Positions 35,838 through 45,301 are shown, numbered from the stretch's first letter. The stretch: 64,000 nt of DNA from Sphingomonadales bacterium UBA6174 (GCA_002422945.1 DITW01000027.1:430-64429); one strand, 5' to 3'. Notes: generated from the sequence alone by a model not told the origin. Numbers and translations are program-made.

Positions 35838-36638
35838 TTACTCGGAAACAGAAACCCAGCGGATCGCGTTTTCGACCAAGCGCCGATAGTGCGGGTCGTT
35901 ATATACCGATGGCCCGTCGCCGGGTTGGAGATAGACGAGGCGGCTTTCGAGCACCTGCCGGGTCCAGCCGATCAGGTTCGATCCTGCGGGATGATCCCAG
36001 CCTTCGCGATCATACATTCGGTCCTTGACGGCAAGATCCGCCGACCAGAAATGATCGCGGTCGAAAGTCGCGGACGAACGCAGCAAGGGCGTGACGTCAT
36101 CTGCAAATATTTCCGCGAGATAGAGTTCATCGCATAACGGAAATGTCGCAGGTACGCCGTCCAATATCGGATGGGTGCCGATCGTTTCCGCCGTATATGG
36201 GACATCATGGGCAAAACCGCTGTCAAGGCACGGCTGACCGCGCACTTCGCCCGGATGATAGAGAAAACGCCCGCCGAGCCATTCGCCATATTCATCCCAT
36301 GTCGGCCAACCGGCAAGCGCATGATGCAGGGCGACCACGCCCTTGCCTTGTTCCAGCAGGGCGCGAAAGCCCGCCTTTAATGCAGGATCTGGCTCGATAT
36401 ACGCGGGCGCACCTTCGCCGGAGGTGAAATCCAGCCCCGGCATATCGTACAGCACCAACGCATCGAACTGGCGCATGGCATCCGGGTTCATCAGCAGGGC
36501 CGCCGCCGGTTGATCGACCATCGTCGCGGAAATGCCGTCCATTGACTGGAATAGCGCATCAAAGGCCGTGCGGTCGAACGGATGTCCGCGCACGGCGACG
36601 AGGCACTGTATGGGTGCATTATGCAGGATGATCGGCAT
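35838..36638 (-). CDS. ThuA-domain protein
   Basis: 266-aa protein with the ThuA (trehalose-utilisation, class I glutamine-amidotransferase-like) fold: 'FDALVLYDMPGLDF', 'GKGVVALHHALAGWPTWDEYGEWLGG' with the conserved His pair region, and 'THPILDGVPATFPLCDELYL'. ThuA proteins are found in sugar and diverse catabolic loci, and their reaction is not well established. The gene starts six bases after the MDR stop, so it is co-transcribed with the MDR. Confidence 0.85.
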   Translation of the reverse strand: MPIILHNAPIQCLVAVRGHPFDRTAFDALFQSMDGISATMVDQPAAALLMNPDAMRQFDALVLYDMPGLDFTSGEGAPAYIEPDPALKAGFRALLEQGKGVVALHHALAGWPTWDEYGEWLGGRFLYHPGEVRGQPCLDSGFAHDVPYTAETIGTHPILDGVPATFPLCDELYLAEIFADDVTPLLRSSATFDRDHFWSADLAVKDRMYDREGWDHPAGSNLIGWTRQVLESRLVYLQPGDGPSVYNDPHYRRLVENAIRWVSVSE

Positions 36639-36644
36639 GGGCTT

Positions 36645-37652
36645 TTATGTCCTGACGTCGACAACGACCTTGCCGATATTACGCCCGGTCAGCATGCGGG
36701 CATAGGCGTCGAGCGTATGTTCCAGCCCCTTGGTCTCGTCAAAGCGCATGACGAGCTTGCCCTCATCCAGCCACTTGCGCAGTTGCGGGAGGAAATCTGT
36801 GCCGCGTTCGAGAAAGTCCGGGATGAAAAAGCCGCTGATCGTCAGGCGGCGCATCAGGATCTGGTCGAACCGGGCAGGGCCGGCGGTCGCATTGTCCTTG
36901 TCATAGGTGGCGACCAGACCGCACAAGGCGATACGGCCATAATGTGCCATGTTCGGCAAGACGGCATCGAGGATTGGCCCGCCGACATTGTCGAAATAGG
37001 CGTTGATGCCGCCTGCGACCTTGGCGAGTTCTGCCTCTACGTCGTCGGATTTATAGTCGATAGCGAGGTCAACGCCGAGTTCTTCGACAAGAAAACGGCA
37101 TTTATCCGGGCCACCGGCGATGCCGATGACCTTGCAGCCAAGGTTGCGCGCGATCTGGCAGGCAAGCGAGCCGGTGGCGCCAGCGGCAGCCGAGATGAGC
37201 ACGGTTTCGCCCGGCTGGATCTTGGCGACTTCCACCAGCCCGGCCCATGCGGTCCAAGCGTTCATACCCAATGCACCGAAGTGCTGACGGACATCGGCTA
37301 CATCTTCATCGAGCTTCATCAGCCCGGATTCCGCCGGGCTGACCACCGCGTAATCTGCCCATTGACCAAAGCAGCGCACCAGATCGCCGACGGCAAAGCC
37401 TTCTGCCCGGGATTCAGTGATGCGCCCAAGACACAGTCCGACCATTTTCGACCCAAGCGGGAGCGGCGGCTGATAGCCATCGGTGCGCGGCGTAATCCAC
37501 ATCCGCGTGCCTGCATCCATCGATAAATAGTCGTTTTTGATCACGACCTGGCCGGGGCCTGCGGTTGGAACATCTTCATTTTGCAAGGAAAATGCCGATG
37601 CAAAGTCATTGCCATGGGGGTGGGCGTCAAGCCGCCAAAATCTGTTTGTCAT
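36645..37652 (-). CDS. NADP-dependent zinc-free reductase (CurA-like), second copy
   Basis: 335-aa MDR, a paralogue of 32256-33275: the loop ISAAAGATGSLACQIAR, 'GIAGGPDKCRFLVEELGVD' and 'FDNVGGPILDAVLPNM' match that subfamily. Likely an enone or quinone reductase using NADPH. It diverges from TonB receptor C and precedes the ThuA gene in a two-gene unit. Confidence 0.92.
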   Translation of the reverse strand: MTNRFWRLDAHPHGNDFASAFSLQNEDVPTAGPGQVVIKNDYLSMDAGTRMWITPRTDGYQPPLPLGSKMVGLCLGRITESRAEGFAVGDLVRCFGQWADYAVVSPAESGLMKLDEDVADVRQHFGALGMNAWTAWAGLVEVAKIQPGETVLISAAAGATGSLACQIARNLGCKVIGIAGGPDKCRFLVEELGVDLAIDYKSDDVEAELAKVAGGINAYFDNVGGPILDAVLPNMAHYGRIALCGLVATYDKDNATAGPARFDQILMRRLTISGFFIPDFLERGTDFLPQLRKWLDEGKLVMRFDETKGLEHTLDAYARMLTGRNIGKVVVDVRT

Positions 37653-37794
37653 GATGTCATCGTCTCCTCAGGCTGGACTGCCGGATATGGCCGGTTCGGA
37701 AACCTGTCCAAAGTCGCAGTGAACCTTCCCTTTGGGGGAGGCGTAACCGCCCGTTTAGCCGTTCCGGGAGGGGGCGGTACAGGAGTAACATAAC

Positions 37795-40233
37795 ATGAAA
37801 ATTCAAACTCGCACTTTGTCGGTCAGCTTGATCGCACTTGCACTTTCGTCGATTTCGACGGCGGCCTTCGCGCAGGATGCAGCTGCTGCTGCCGATGCAC
37901 AGGAAGGCGGCTTGCAGGATATCGTTGTTACCGCCCGTAAGCGCGCAGAAAGCGTGCAGGACGTGCCGGTAGCCGTGACTGCCATTTCGGCTGAAGCCAT
38001 TCGCCAGCAGGATCTGACCAGCCTTGAAAAGGTGGCTGCCCGCACCCCGAACTTCTCGGTTGGTCGCGCTTCCAACGGCTCGGGCGCACAGTTGACGTTG
38101 CGCGGCATCGGTTCGTCCTCGACCTCGATCGGGATTGAGCAGTCGGTCGCTGTGGTGGTCGATGGCGCTTATTATGGCCAGGGCCGCGTCATTCAGGAAG
38201 GTTTCTTCGACCTTGCCCGGATGGAATTGCTGAAGGGTCCGCAGGCGCTGTTCTTCGGTAAGAACGCGACCGCTGGCGTGGTGTCGCTGACGACCGCCGA
38301 TCCGACGAATGAAGTCGAAATCATTGGCCGTGCCGGTTATGAATTCAAGGCGCAGCAGGTCCAGCTCGAAGCCATCGCTTCCGGCCCGCTGACCGAAACC
38401 GTCGGCCTGCGCGTCGCGGTGCGCGGTTCGAAGATGTATGGCGGCTATTACAAGAATGAGTCGGTTGATCGTACTTACACCAACCTTGATATTCAGGATC
38501 TCCTCGCTGAAGGCACCGGTAATCCGATTGGTCATGTCGCCACCCCGGCTGCCAAGGATGCACCGGGCGAAAAGGAACTGCTGGGTCGCGTGACCTTGAA
38601 GTTCACCCCGACCGAAGAACTGACCGCCACGTTGAAGGCGTCCTATGACATCAACAAGGTCAACAACTCGTCTTGGAACTACAGCGCCTATCATTGCCCG
38701 ACCGGTGTCAGCCAGCTGACCGGCTATGCATGCGATGGCGGTTTCGTGACCCATCAGAACAACATCCCGACCGACATTGCAGCCAACTTCCCGTATTCGA
38801 AGAAGGATGGTTCGCTGTACAACCGCTATCGTTCTTATGCGGTCACGGGCAATGTGAACTATGAAATGGATGATGTGACCCTGACGTCCGTCACCAATTA
38901 CAACAACAACAACAACCGCTGGGCCTGTGCCTGCGATTTCCAGTCGAGCAACAACGGCACGTGGGCGACTGAAAATTCGACCTTCTGGGCATTGTCGCAG
39001 GAAGTCCGCGCGCTCACGACCTTTGATGGTCCGATCAACCTGATGCTTGGTGGCCTCTATCAGAAGACCAAGCGTGATTTCGATCAGTTCATCATGTTCG
39101 CTGGTGTTCGCGATGACAGCGTGTCGGCGGCAAATCAGCATCTCGCCACGACCAAGACCAGCTTCACCAAGGGTGAAACCGCAGCGCTGTTCGGTCAGGT
39201 AACTTGGAAGATCGTCCCGACGGTCGAAGTCGCCGGCGGTGTGCGTTATACGCATGAAACCAAGAAGAGCTTCTTCACCCAGCCGTATAACAATGTTGGC
39301 GTGCAGGCGATCTTCCGTGACATTTCGGACCCGCTGCTCGGCAAGATCTATGCGAACCAGACCTTCAACAACTGGTCGCCGGAAGCCACGATCACGTGGA
39401 AGCCGATGAACGATGTGCTGGTCTATGGTGCGTTCAAGACTGCCTATAAGTCGGGTGGTTTCTCGAACGGTGGGATCAACTCGATGTTCTCGAGCGATCC
39501 GCTGGGCGATCTGACCTTCAACCCGGAAAAGGCACGTGGCTTTGAAGCGGGCGTGAAGACGACCCTGTTGGATCGTCAGCTCCGTCTCAACCTCGGCCTT
39601 TATACCTATGGCTATAATGATCTGCAGGTCGACTTCTTCAACTCGCCGATCTTCGCGTTCCAGACGCTGACGGCAGATGCACGCACCAAGGGCGTGGAAG
39701 TCGAGTTCGAATATGCACCGCGTGCTTTTGACGGTCTGAACGTGCATGGCACGATCAATTACAACCGTGCGCGTTACACGAACTTCCCATCGGCACCTTG
39801 CTATGCGGGTGAGACGGTTGCAGAAGGTTGCAACGTAGATGGCAACACCCGTCAGAACCTTAGCGGTAAGCCGCTTTCGGTTGCGCCGGAATGGACCGGC
39901 AGCTTTGGCGTCGGTTATGAAGCTGCGGTGTCGGATGGCCTGAAGGCTGGCATCAATGTCGATGCACGCTACAGCGATTCTTACCTCGCATCGGCGTTCA
40001 ATAACGCTGACTCCAAGCAGAAGAGCTATGTTTCGCTTGATGCCGGTGTTCGTATCGGTGCTGAAGACGACAACTGGCAGCTTGCTCTCATCGGTAAGAA
40101 CCTGACCAACAAATTCTACGTCTCTGGCGTGGTTGATGGTCCGTCGACCGGTGGCGTTGGCCTCCACGCTGACCAGCTCGGCTTCGGCAATGTGCCGCGG
40201 ACCGTGCAGGTACAGGTGACCAAGCGCTTCTAA
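37795..40233 (+). CDS. TonB-dependent outer membrane receptor C
   Basis: 812-aa receptor. Signal peptide cleaved after AFA (about residue 26); plug start LQDIVVTARKRAESVQDVPVAV; 'LKGPQALFFGKNATAGVVS' differs from the GPQGTLFGRNT of receptors A and B, marking a separate subgroup. The barrel ends in QVTKRF. AGGAG lies about nine bases before the ATG. A very long antisense reading frame across this gene is a codon-bias artefact. Ligand unknown. Confidence 0.95.
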   Translation: MKIQTRTLSVSLIALALSSISTAAFAQDAAAAADAQEGGLQDIVVTARKRAESVQDVPVAVTAISAEAIRQQDLTSLEKVAARTPNFSVGRASNGSGAQLTLRGIGSSSTSIGIEQSVAVVVDGAYYGQGRVIQEGFFDLARMELLKGPQALFFGKNATAGVVSLTTADPTNEVEIIGRAGYEFKAQQVQLEAIASGPLTETVGLRVAVRGSKMYGGYYKNESVDRTYTNLDIQDLLAEGTGNPIGHVATPAAKDAPGEKELLGRVTLKFTPTEELTATLKASYDINKVNNSSWNYSAYHCPTGVSQLTGYACDGGFVTHQNNIPTDIAANFPYSKKDGSLYNRYRSYAVTGNVNYEMDDVTLTSVTNYNNNNNRWACACDFQSSNNGTWATENSTFWALSQEVRALTTFDGPINLMLGGLYQKTKRDFDQFIMFAGVRDDSVSAANQHLATTKTSFTKGETAALFGQVTWKIVPTVEVAGGVRYTHETKKSFFTQPYNNVGVQAIFRDISDPLLGKIYANQTFNNWSPEATITWKPMNDVLVYGAFKTAYKSGGFSNGGINSMFSSDPLGDLTFNPEKARGFEAGVKTTLLDRQLRLNLGLYTYGYNDLQVDFFNSPIFAFQTLTADARTKGVEVEFEYAPRAFDGLNVHGTINYNRARYTNFPSAPCYAGETVAEGCNVDGNTRQNLSGKPLSVAPEWTGSFGVGYEAAVSDGLKAGINVDARYSDSYLASAFNNADSKQKSYVSLDAGVRIGAEDDNWQLALIGKNLTNKFYVSGVVDGPSTGGVGLHADQLGFGNVPRTVQVQVTKRF

Positions 40234-40254
40234 TCCCTTTTAGGGTGCTAAAAG

Positions 40255-40290
40255 AAAAGGGGGTGGCCTTTGCGGGTCGCCCCTTTTTTT
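40255..40290 (+). terminator. Terminator after TonB receptor C
   Basis: AAAAGGGG and CCCCTTTT arms enclose a smaller GGCC/GGTC pairing and a TTTGC loop, ending in a run of seven T. Confidence 0.8.
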
Positions 40291-40312
40291 GTGTGTTGCA
40301 GATGAGTTTGAG

Positions 40313-40350
40313 GCACAAAAAAAACGGGCAGCTTTAAAGCGACCCGTTTT
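40313..40350 (-). terminator. Terminator of the SnoaL gene at 40374
   Basis: On the minus strand AAAACGGG, an internal self-complementary GCTTTAAAGC and CCCGTTTT form a long hairpin followed by eight T (plus-strand A-run ending at 40324). Confidence 0.8.
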
Positions 40351-40373
40351 CTATCTCATCTCTGTCTTAAGGC

Positions 40374-40787
40374 TTAGCCCTGACGATGAATGTTCCGGAA
40401 GATCCGCGATTTGAATAGCCATTTGCCGTCAATCTTGACGCAGCTGTCTTCATAAACGCCCCGGTCGCGCTTGGTGACGCCTTCTTGATCGTACACTTCG
40501 CTGGTGTAGCTGCGTACCTTGGCTTCATTGCCGTTGATGTCGATCGAGCCAGGCCATGCTTCGAACATGAGGTCGGGATAATGCTTCATCGCTTCGACCC
40601 ACATGTTGACAATGGCGGTTTTGCCTTTGGTGGTGCCGAATTCCGGATAGTCGGGCATCGACCATTCGGCATCTTCTGCCCAGCATGCGCCCCAATCTGC
40701 GGCATCGCAGCGGGTGACGGCATCGGCATAAGTGTCGAGCAGTTCGCGAATGGCAAGCCGATCTTCGGCGGGGCCGTTAAAAGCCAT
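40374..40787 (-). CDS. SnoaL-like/NTF2-fold protein
   Basis: 137-aa SnoaL_4-type protein: 'AEDRLAIRELLDTYADAVTRCDAADWGACWAEDAEW' and 'CVKIDGKWLFKSRIFRNIH'. It is clearly homologous to 30425-30859 (same 'RELL/I.TYADAV.R.D.A.W' core). AAGGAGAGAG precedes the ATG. It has its own terminator and lies downstream of the Rieske ferredoxin, separated by that gene's terminator. Role unknown; dehydratase/isomerase or oxygenase-partner are options. Confidence 0.85.
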   Translation of the reverse strand: MAFNGPAEDRLAIRELLDTYADAVTRCDAADWGACWAEDAEWSMPDYPEFGTTKGKTAIVNMWVEAMKHYPDLMFEAWPGSIDINGNEAKVRSYTSEVYDQEGVTKRDRGVYEDSCVKIDGKWLFKSRIFRNIHRQG

Positions 40788-40875
40788 AATCTCTCTCTCC
40801 TTGTGTTGTCGGGTCTGAAACTAGACCGGGGCAAAGGAGAGTGCCACCTATGGCAAAAGGCAGGGGCATAAGAAG

Positions 40876-40909
40876 CAGGGGCCAAAAAACAGGGGCCAAA
40901 AAACAGGGG
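40876..40909. repeat. 14-bp tandem repeat
   Basis: CAGGGGCCAAAAAA occurs twice in tandem, followed by a third partial copy CAGGGG. It lies between the SnoaL start and the ferredoxin terminator and supplies that terminator's T-run on the minus strand. Confidence 0.8.
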
Positions 40910-40934
40910 ACGAGCAGTTTAACTGCGTCGCCCC
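40898..40934 (-). terminator. Terminator of the Rieske ferredoxin gene
   Basis: Minus-strand GGGGCGACGCAGTT pairs (with a small internal shift) with AACTGCTCGTCCCC, followed by TGTTTTTT. Confidence 0.65.
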
Positions 40935-40943
40935 CGGCAGATA

Positions 40944-41294
40944 TCAAATTTCAATCGGCAATTCTTCCATCGCCGGGGCCGCATCCGGCACTGCGACTTC
41001 AATCTGGCCATCGGTGATCCGCAGCGGGAACACGCGAATGTCGCGATAGGTGCCGCCAAGGCAGCGCCCGCTGGTCAGTTCGAACCGCGCACCATGCAGG
41101 GGACACATCACCGCACCGCGACGGATGCGTCCGGTCGACAGATGCGAGGCGGCATGGGTGCAGCGATCGTTGATGGCATGATAGCCGTCTTCGATCTTGC
41201 CGATCAGCACATGCCAGCCGTTCAGGATCGCTGTGGTCTTGCCGTCTTCCGGGAAGTCGGCTTCTGCGATCACGGGATACCAGGTCTCACTCAT
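40944..41294 (-). CDS. Rieske-type [2Fe-2S] ferredoxin
   Basis: 116-aa single-domain Rieske protein. Ligands are Cys45, His47, Cys64, His67 (CTHAASHL ... CPLHGARF). It is the only ferredoxin in the window and the likely electron donor to some or all of the seven Rieske oxygenases; no flavoprotein reductase of the ferredoxin type was found. The start ATG at 41294 follows an AAAGAG box; a longer frame to 41423 carries an unlike N-terminus and is rejected. It is transcribed from its own promoter region, 41295-41480. Confidence 0.92.
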   Translation of the reverse strand: MSETWYPVIAEADFPEDGKTTAILNGWHVLIGKIEDGYHAINDRCTHAASHLSTGRIRRGAVMCPLHGARFELTSGRCLGGTYRDIRVFPLRITDGQIEVAVPDAAPAMEELPIEI

Positions 41295-41480
41295 CTCTTT
41301 TTCCCATTCTTGGCATCTCTTTGCCCTATTTTTGGCTGTAGCGCCCTTATGCGTTTGCCGACCTTGTTCCGGGCGAATCGCATATATTGCATGCCGGTTA
41401 TCGCGATGTGCGTCCAATGGCAAAAGCTATCGGAATAAAGAGGCCATCTGGCCGGTTTTTTAGCATCAGTCATGGCAGAC

Positions 41481-41516
41481 AAAAAAAACCCCCGCGCACC
41501 GATTGGCGCGCGAGGG
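41481..41516 (-). terminator. Terminator of the Rieske B/C operon
   Basis: Minus-strand CCCTCGCGCG and CGCGGGGG arms flank the loop, followed by eight T. It separates Rieske B from the ferredoxin gene. Confidence 0.8.
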
Positions 41517-41553
41517 AGTTGGAGGAGAGGGTTAAAATGGTGATCCGGTAAAA

Positions 41554-42738
41554 TCAGGCTTTCAGCACCGGCACGGGCGTCTGGCCGGTTTCATCCAGAT
41601 AATAATCGATCCATTTGTGGAAATACTGGTTGCCGGGTTCATTGCGCCCGAACACGAGATGGGTCATCGCGCCGGATTCCAGCCCGTTTTGAACCTTGAG
41701 GCCCAGCGCATAATCCTCTTCTTCCACCACATCGAAGAAGAAGTCGCACATCTCGTCGAGGCGCTTCATCTCTTCTTCGGATTCCGGCTTCTTCGGGTAG
41801 ATATAGTTCATCACCGTCAGATTGCGGTCCGGCGTGGGTCCGGGGAATAGCTGTGCATATTGGCACATTTCCGGCGCGAGGAAGAAGCTGAAGTTCGGGA
41901 ACAGGACGCGGATGAAGTCATAGCAGCTGTTTTCCTGCTTGCCCCATTCTTCGCGCGGCAGATTCTTCAGATTGCTGATGGAATTCTGTGGGAAGCCGAG
42001 GCGGATATGCGGGCCAAAAGCTTCATAATCGCCACGGTTGGAGGGGGTGCGGGTCGCGACCGTGTCGGTATGGGCGGCCTGGAAGTGATAGCCTTCGAGA
42101 TAGCCGTCATAGGATACCTTCCAATTCGCGCCGTCCATCGTCCGAGACTTGTGATAATACCAATTTTCGAGCTTGAGTGCGGCCAGATCGTCCAGCATCC
42201 CGCCCAGGAAGGTCGGCACATCGATGGCAAGGCCGGGGGTCAGGATCACAAAGATCATGCCCGCAACTTCCTGCGTCGGCAGCGCGGTCATAGCGAGCGT
42301 CTTTTTATCGACATCGCCAAAGGTGCTGGATTCCGCCACGCCGATCAATTCGCCGTCATTGGCATAGGTCCAGCCATGATAAGGGCAGGAGAAACGCGCG
42401 CAATTGCCGGAACTTTCCTTGACCATATGCATCGCGCGATGCTTGCAGACGTTGAGAAAGGCGCGGGCGACGCCGTCCTTGCCACGGGTGATCAGGACCG
42501 GCAGGCCCATCACATCCATCGTCTTGAAGTCATTGCGTTCGGGCAATTCGATCGTCAGCGCCAGCATCAATGGCAGGCGCTTGAAAATCAGATCGATTTC
42601 CTTCTGCCAGCGCACCGGATCGAGATAATTCTCGACCGGCACTTCCAAAGTGCTCGCGGCCTGATCGGTGGTGCGGGTTTCGACAAAGTGCAGCATGCGT
42701 TCGGCTGCATCGCCATAAGCCTTGTAAATATCGGTCAT
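41554..42738 (-). CDS. Rieske oxygenase alpha subunit B
   Basis: 394-aa oxygenase. Rieske ligands Cys98, His100, Cys118, His121 (CKHRAMH ... CPYHGW); iron-site segment YDGYLEGYHFQAAH, with Glu at the bridging position; the third ligand Asp is in EEEDYALGLKVQNG. It is a paralogue of Rieske D (shared LIFKR.PLMLAL and RTPSN). The ATG at 42738 follows GGGAAAG by about 10 bases; a TTG at 42759 is less likely. It lies 17 bases after Rieske C in the same operon. Confidence 0.93.
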   Translation of the reverse strand: MTDIYKAYGDAAERMLHFVETRTTDQAASTLEVPVENYLDPVRWQKEIDLIFKRLPLMLALTIELPERNDFKTMDVMGLPVLITRGKDGVARAFLNVCKHRAMHMVKESSGNCARFSCPYHGWTYANDGELIGVAESSTFGDVDKKTLAMTALPTQEVAGMIFVILTPGLAIDVPTFLGGMLDDLAALKLENWYYHKSRTMDGANWKVSYDGYLEGYHFQAAHTDTVATRTPSNRGDYEAFGPHIRLGFPQNSISNLKNLPREEWGKQENSCYDFIRVLFPNFSFFLAPEMCQYAQLFPGPTPDRNLTVMNYIYPKKPESEEEMKRLDEMCDFFFDVVEEEDYALGLKVQNGLESGAMTHLVFGRNEPGNQYFHKWIDYYLDETGQTPVPVLKA

Positions 42739-42755
42739 TTTACAGTCTTTCCCGA

Positions 42756-44156
42756 TCAAGCGTTGATATATTTATCGAGCGTCTGGTGGAAATGCCGGAT
42801 GCGGATTTCCTGATAGTCGCCGAGTTCGACATTGCCATTTTTCGAGCATTTCAGCCCTTCATGGGTCAGTTCCATATTGGTCATGTCCTGATCGACCACC
42901 GCGCCCAGCACGCCGAGTTCCGGCGCATCGGCCCATGTTTCGGCATCGGACAACAGGTGCATCGGGACGCTGCGCGGATGGGGCTTGCCTTCCGGCACGC
43001 GGGCGATGACGCGGACTTCCATCAGGCAATGGTCCGCATCCGGCCAAGGACGCCAGCGATAAACGATGTTCGGCATGAACCCGCCCCAAGGCGCCGTGTT
43101 CGGGAAGATATTATAGACCAGCGCATCCAGCAGTTCGGATTCCGAGACCTTGCTGTAATCGCCGCCAAAGGCGCGCGTCGATGCTTCGCGCATCGCTTCG
43201 CCAAGGGCGAGACGGGCGCTTTTGCCCTCCGGCACATGGACGTTATACTGATCCTTATCCGGATCGTAATTGTCGGATGAACGACCATTATATTTGACAA
43301 ACTCGTCAACGATCCATTGTTCCGACTTGCCTTCCGCATTGACGTGCGGTGAGATGGTGCCGAATGGCGTGTAATTGACGTTCACATGGTCGCCGAGCAC
43401 ATTATAGGCGGCGTTGGCGTCACCCGTGAACGGCATCAACTGCGGATGGGTGACATAGGCGTGGTAGGATTCCATGAAGGCTTCCATGGTGATCTTCCAA
43501 TTCGCCTTCACGACCTTGCCGACCCAAGCCACGGTCACGCAATCTTCATGCCGCCATTGCTTGAAATGTTCGGGCAAAGGCGCGAGATATTCCTCAAGGC
43601 TCGGCCCTTCAGCGGCGTCGCGGACGAAGATATAACCGCCCCATGTGCCGACCGAGGCCTCCGGCAATTGCATCTTCTTGTCGCTCAGATGACCGAAGTC
43701 CCAGCGGCACGGAATGTTCTTGAGCGTGCCATCGGTATTCCATGCAAAGCCATGGAACGGGCAGGCGAATTGATCGGCAAAGCCGCTGTCCGTCGTCAAT
43801 TTGCGACCGCGATGGAGGCAGACATTATGGAACGCCTTCACGCTGCCATCTTCCTGCCGCACGAGCAGATAGGAACGGCCCGCGTTTTCATAGGTCACAT
43901 AATCGCCAGCATCGGGCATTTCTTCGTTGCGCGCAGCGAACTGCCAGACGCGCGGCCACATCTTGTCGACTTCAAGCTGGAAGAAGGCCGGGTCATAATA
44001 GCGCTTGGCATCGATCGGGTCGGAACCAAGATATTGATATTGGTCTTCCGACATGAAAACGGGCGGTTGAATGGAATCCTGTTGCAGGATGTCATCCCAG
44101 CTCTGCCCGGGGCAGCGCGGGGTATTTTCGGATAAGTTGGGGTCGCGGTCGGCCAT
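42756..44156 (-). CDS. Rieske oxygenase alpha subunit C
   Basis: 466-aa oxygenase. Rieske ligands Cys113, His115, Cys132, His135 (CLHRGRK ... CPFHGF); iron-site segment MEAFMESYHAYVTH with Glu at the bridging position; third ligand probably in DQDMTNMELTHEG. It is a paralogue of Rieske E (shared YQYLGS, LEEYLAPLPEHF, RIRH.NQ/HQ tail). AGGAGAAGGA precedes the start. It is the first gene of the C-B pair, whose combination of groups recurs as E and D at 50-55 kb. Confidence 0.93.
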   Translation of the reverse strand: MADRDPNLSENTPRCPGQSWDDILQQDSIQPPVFMSEDQYQYLGSDPIDAKRYYDPAFFQLEVDKMWPRVWQFAARNEEMPDAGDYVTYENAGRSYLLVRQEDGSVKAFHNVCLHRGRKLTTDSGFADQFACPFHGFAWNTDGTLKNIPCRWDFGHLSDKKMQLPEASVGTWGGYIFVRDAAEGPSLEEYLAPLPEHFKQWRHEDCVTVAWVGKVVKANWKITMEAFMESYHAYVTHPQLMPFTGDANAAYNVLGDHVNVNYTPFGTISPHVNAEGKSEQWIVDEFVKYNGRSSDNYDPDKDQYNVHVPEGKSARLALGEAMREASTRAFGGDYSKVSESELLDALVYNIFPNTAPWGGFMPNIVYRWRPWPDADHCLMEVRVIARVPEGKPHPRSVPMHLLSDAETWADAPELGVLGAVVDQDMTNMELTHEGLKCSKNGNVELGDYQEIRIRHFHQTLDKYINA

Positions 44157-44280
44157 GATAGATCCTTCTCCTGCATATCGCTTGAGCAGCAAATCTCACG
44201 ACACGGCCTTGAGGGTCTTGACCTGAATCAATTAACACCCCTCAATAGTCCTCACACTTTGGATAGGGTCTGGTTAAAGT

Positions 44281-44303
44281 AACAGGATAAACTGCCTGTT
44301 TTT
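44281..44303. promoter_or_regulatory. AACAGG/CCTGTT dyad upstream of Rieske C
   Basis: Perfect 6-bp arms with an 8-nt spacer, about 125 bp upstream of the Rieske C start, followed on the plus strand by T5. Either an operator for the leftward operon or a short plus-strand terminator. Related ACCTGT elements occur in other promoters of the cluster. Confidence 0.4.
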
Positions 44304-44327
44304 ATCTGGGCGGTGGAAAGAGGGCAT

Positions 44328-44366
44328 AAAAAAGCCCACCCCCGAACATTGCCGGGGGTGGGCCTT
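44328..44366 (-). terminator. Terminator of the SDR at 44392
   Basis: Minus-strand arms CCCACCCCCGG and CGGGGGTGGGC form a strong stem followed by TTTTTT. Confidence 0.88.
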
Positions 44367-44391
44367 GATGCCTTTCAAGGGGCGTTGTGGC

Positions 44392-45153
44392 TTAGAATCG
44401 CACGCCCTTGGTGTAGCCACCATCGATCACGACATTGGCGCCCGTGGTGTAGGAAGATGCCGGGCTGGCGAGGAAAACGACGGTCCGCGCCACTTCTTCC
44501 GGACCACCCCAACGGCCCATCGCGAACGCGGCTTCGGTCGCATTGTAGAGATCGGGGGCGAGGTCCTTCAGCGCTTCCCAATTGCCGCCCGGGAATTTGA
44601 TCGGACCCGGCGAGACAACGTTGATGCGGATGCCTTTGGGGGCGAGCGCCTGACCGAGTTGCTTGGAATAGGTCAGCAGTGCCGCCTTGATCGAATTATA
44701 GCCCTGCGGGACGATGAAGGTTTCGAGCGCCGCGGTGCTGGAGATGAAAACGACCGCGCCTTCGCCCGACTTTTCGAGATAAGGCTCCAGTGTTTCAACG
44801 CCGTTCACCGCGCCCATCACGTCATAATCGAACGACTTCTGCCAATCGCCGGTCGCGCCTGCGCCCGAGGTCGATACCATCGGCACGAAAATGTCGCAGC
44901 CGCCGAGCTTTTCAGCCGCGCTCTTCAGCCATGCCTTATAAGCGTCTGCACCGGTTTCATAATCAAAGGCTTCGCCGATGATCTTGGTGCCGAACTTGGA
45001 GGCGGCGGCAACGGTGTCGGCGACCTGTTCCGGGTTGCGCGAGAAAAAGGCGACGTCTGCGCCTTCCTTGGCGAAAATTTCGACCGTGGCACGGCCAATG
45101 CCGCGGCTACCGCCGGTGAGAATGACTTTCTTGCCCTTGAGTCCGAGATCCAT
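44392..45153 (-). CDS. SDR family oxidoreductase
   Basis: 253-aa SDR. Cofactor motif TGGSRGIGRATVE, Ser in VFISSTAALET, YNSIK, and a C-terminus 'TTGANVVIDGGYTKG'. The usual NNAG is replaced by MVSTSG, which is unusual and may affect cofactor-loop geometry. The ATG at 45153 has AAGGA nine bases upstream; a further upstream start is not supported. It is a monocistronic leftward gene with its own terminator. Confidence 0.9.
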   Translation of the reverse strand: MDLGLKGKKVILTGGSRGIGRATVEIFAKEGADVAFFSRNPEQVADTVAAASKFGTKIIGEAFDYETGADAYKAWLKSAAEKLGGCDIFVPMVSTSGAGATGDWQKSFDYDVMGAVNGVETLEPYLEKSGEGAVVFISSTAALETFIVPQGYNSIKAALLTYSKQLGQALAPKGIRINVVSPGPIKFPGGNWEALKDLAPDLYNATEAAFAMGRWGGPEEVARTVVFLASPASSYTTGANVVIDGGYTKGVRF

Positions 45154-45301
45154 TGTAATATCCTTGTGCTGATAAACTGATGCCACTCCTTGCGGGCGCA
45201 GCCCCTTTAAGGGCCACTCCCACTTATATCAGGATTGAAGCATCGTCCGGCATGATAGTCAGCAGGCTATTCAGAGTATTCAGATCAGCATGGAGAGCAA
45301 T

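Noticed and set aside
37657..40167. 836-codon antisense reading frame across TonB receptor C
   Set aside because: It mirrors a well-supported receptor gene, and its translation (Arg/Ile/Val-rich, no domain) is typical of antisense frames opposite biased GC-rich codons. The same applies to long antisense frames at 5944-7470, 24724-26328, 46123-47547, 54918-56165 and 56319-57815.
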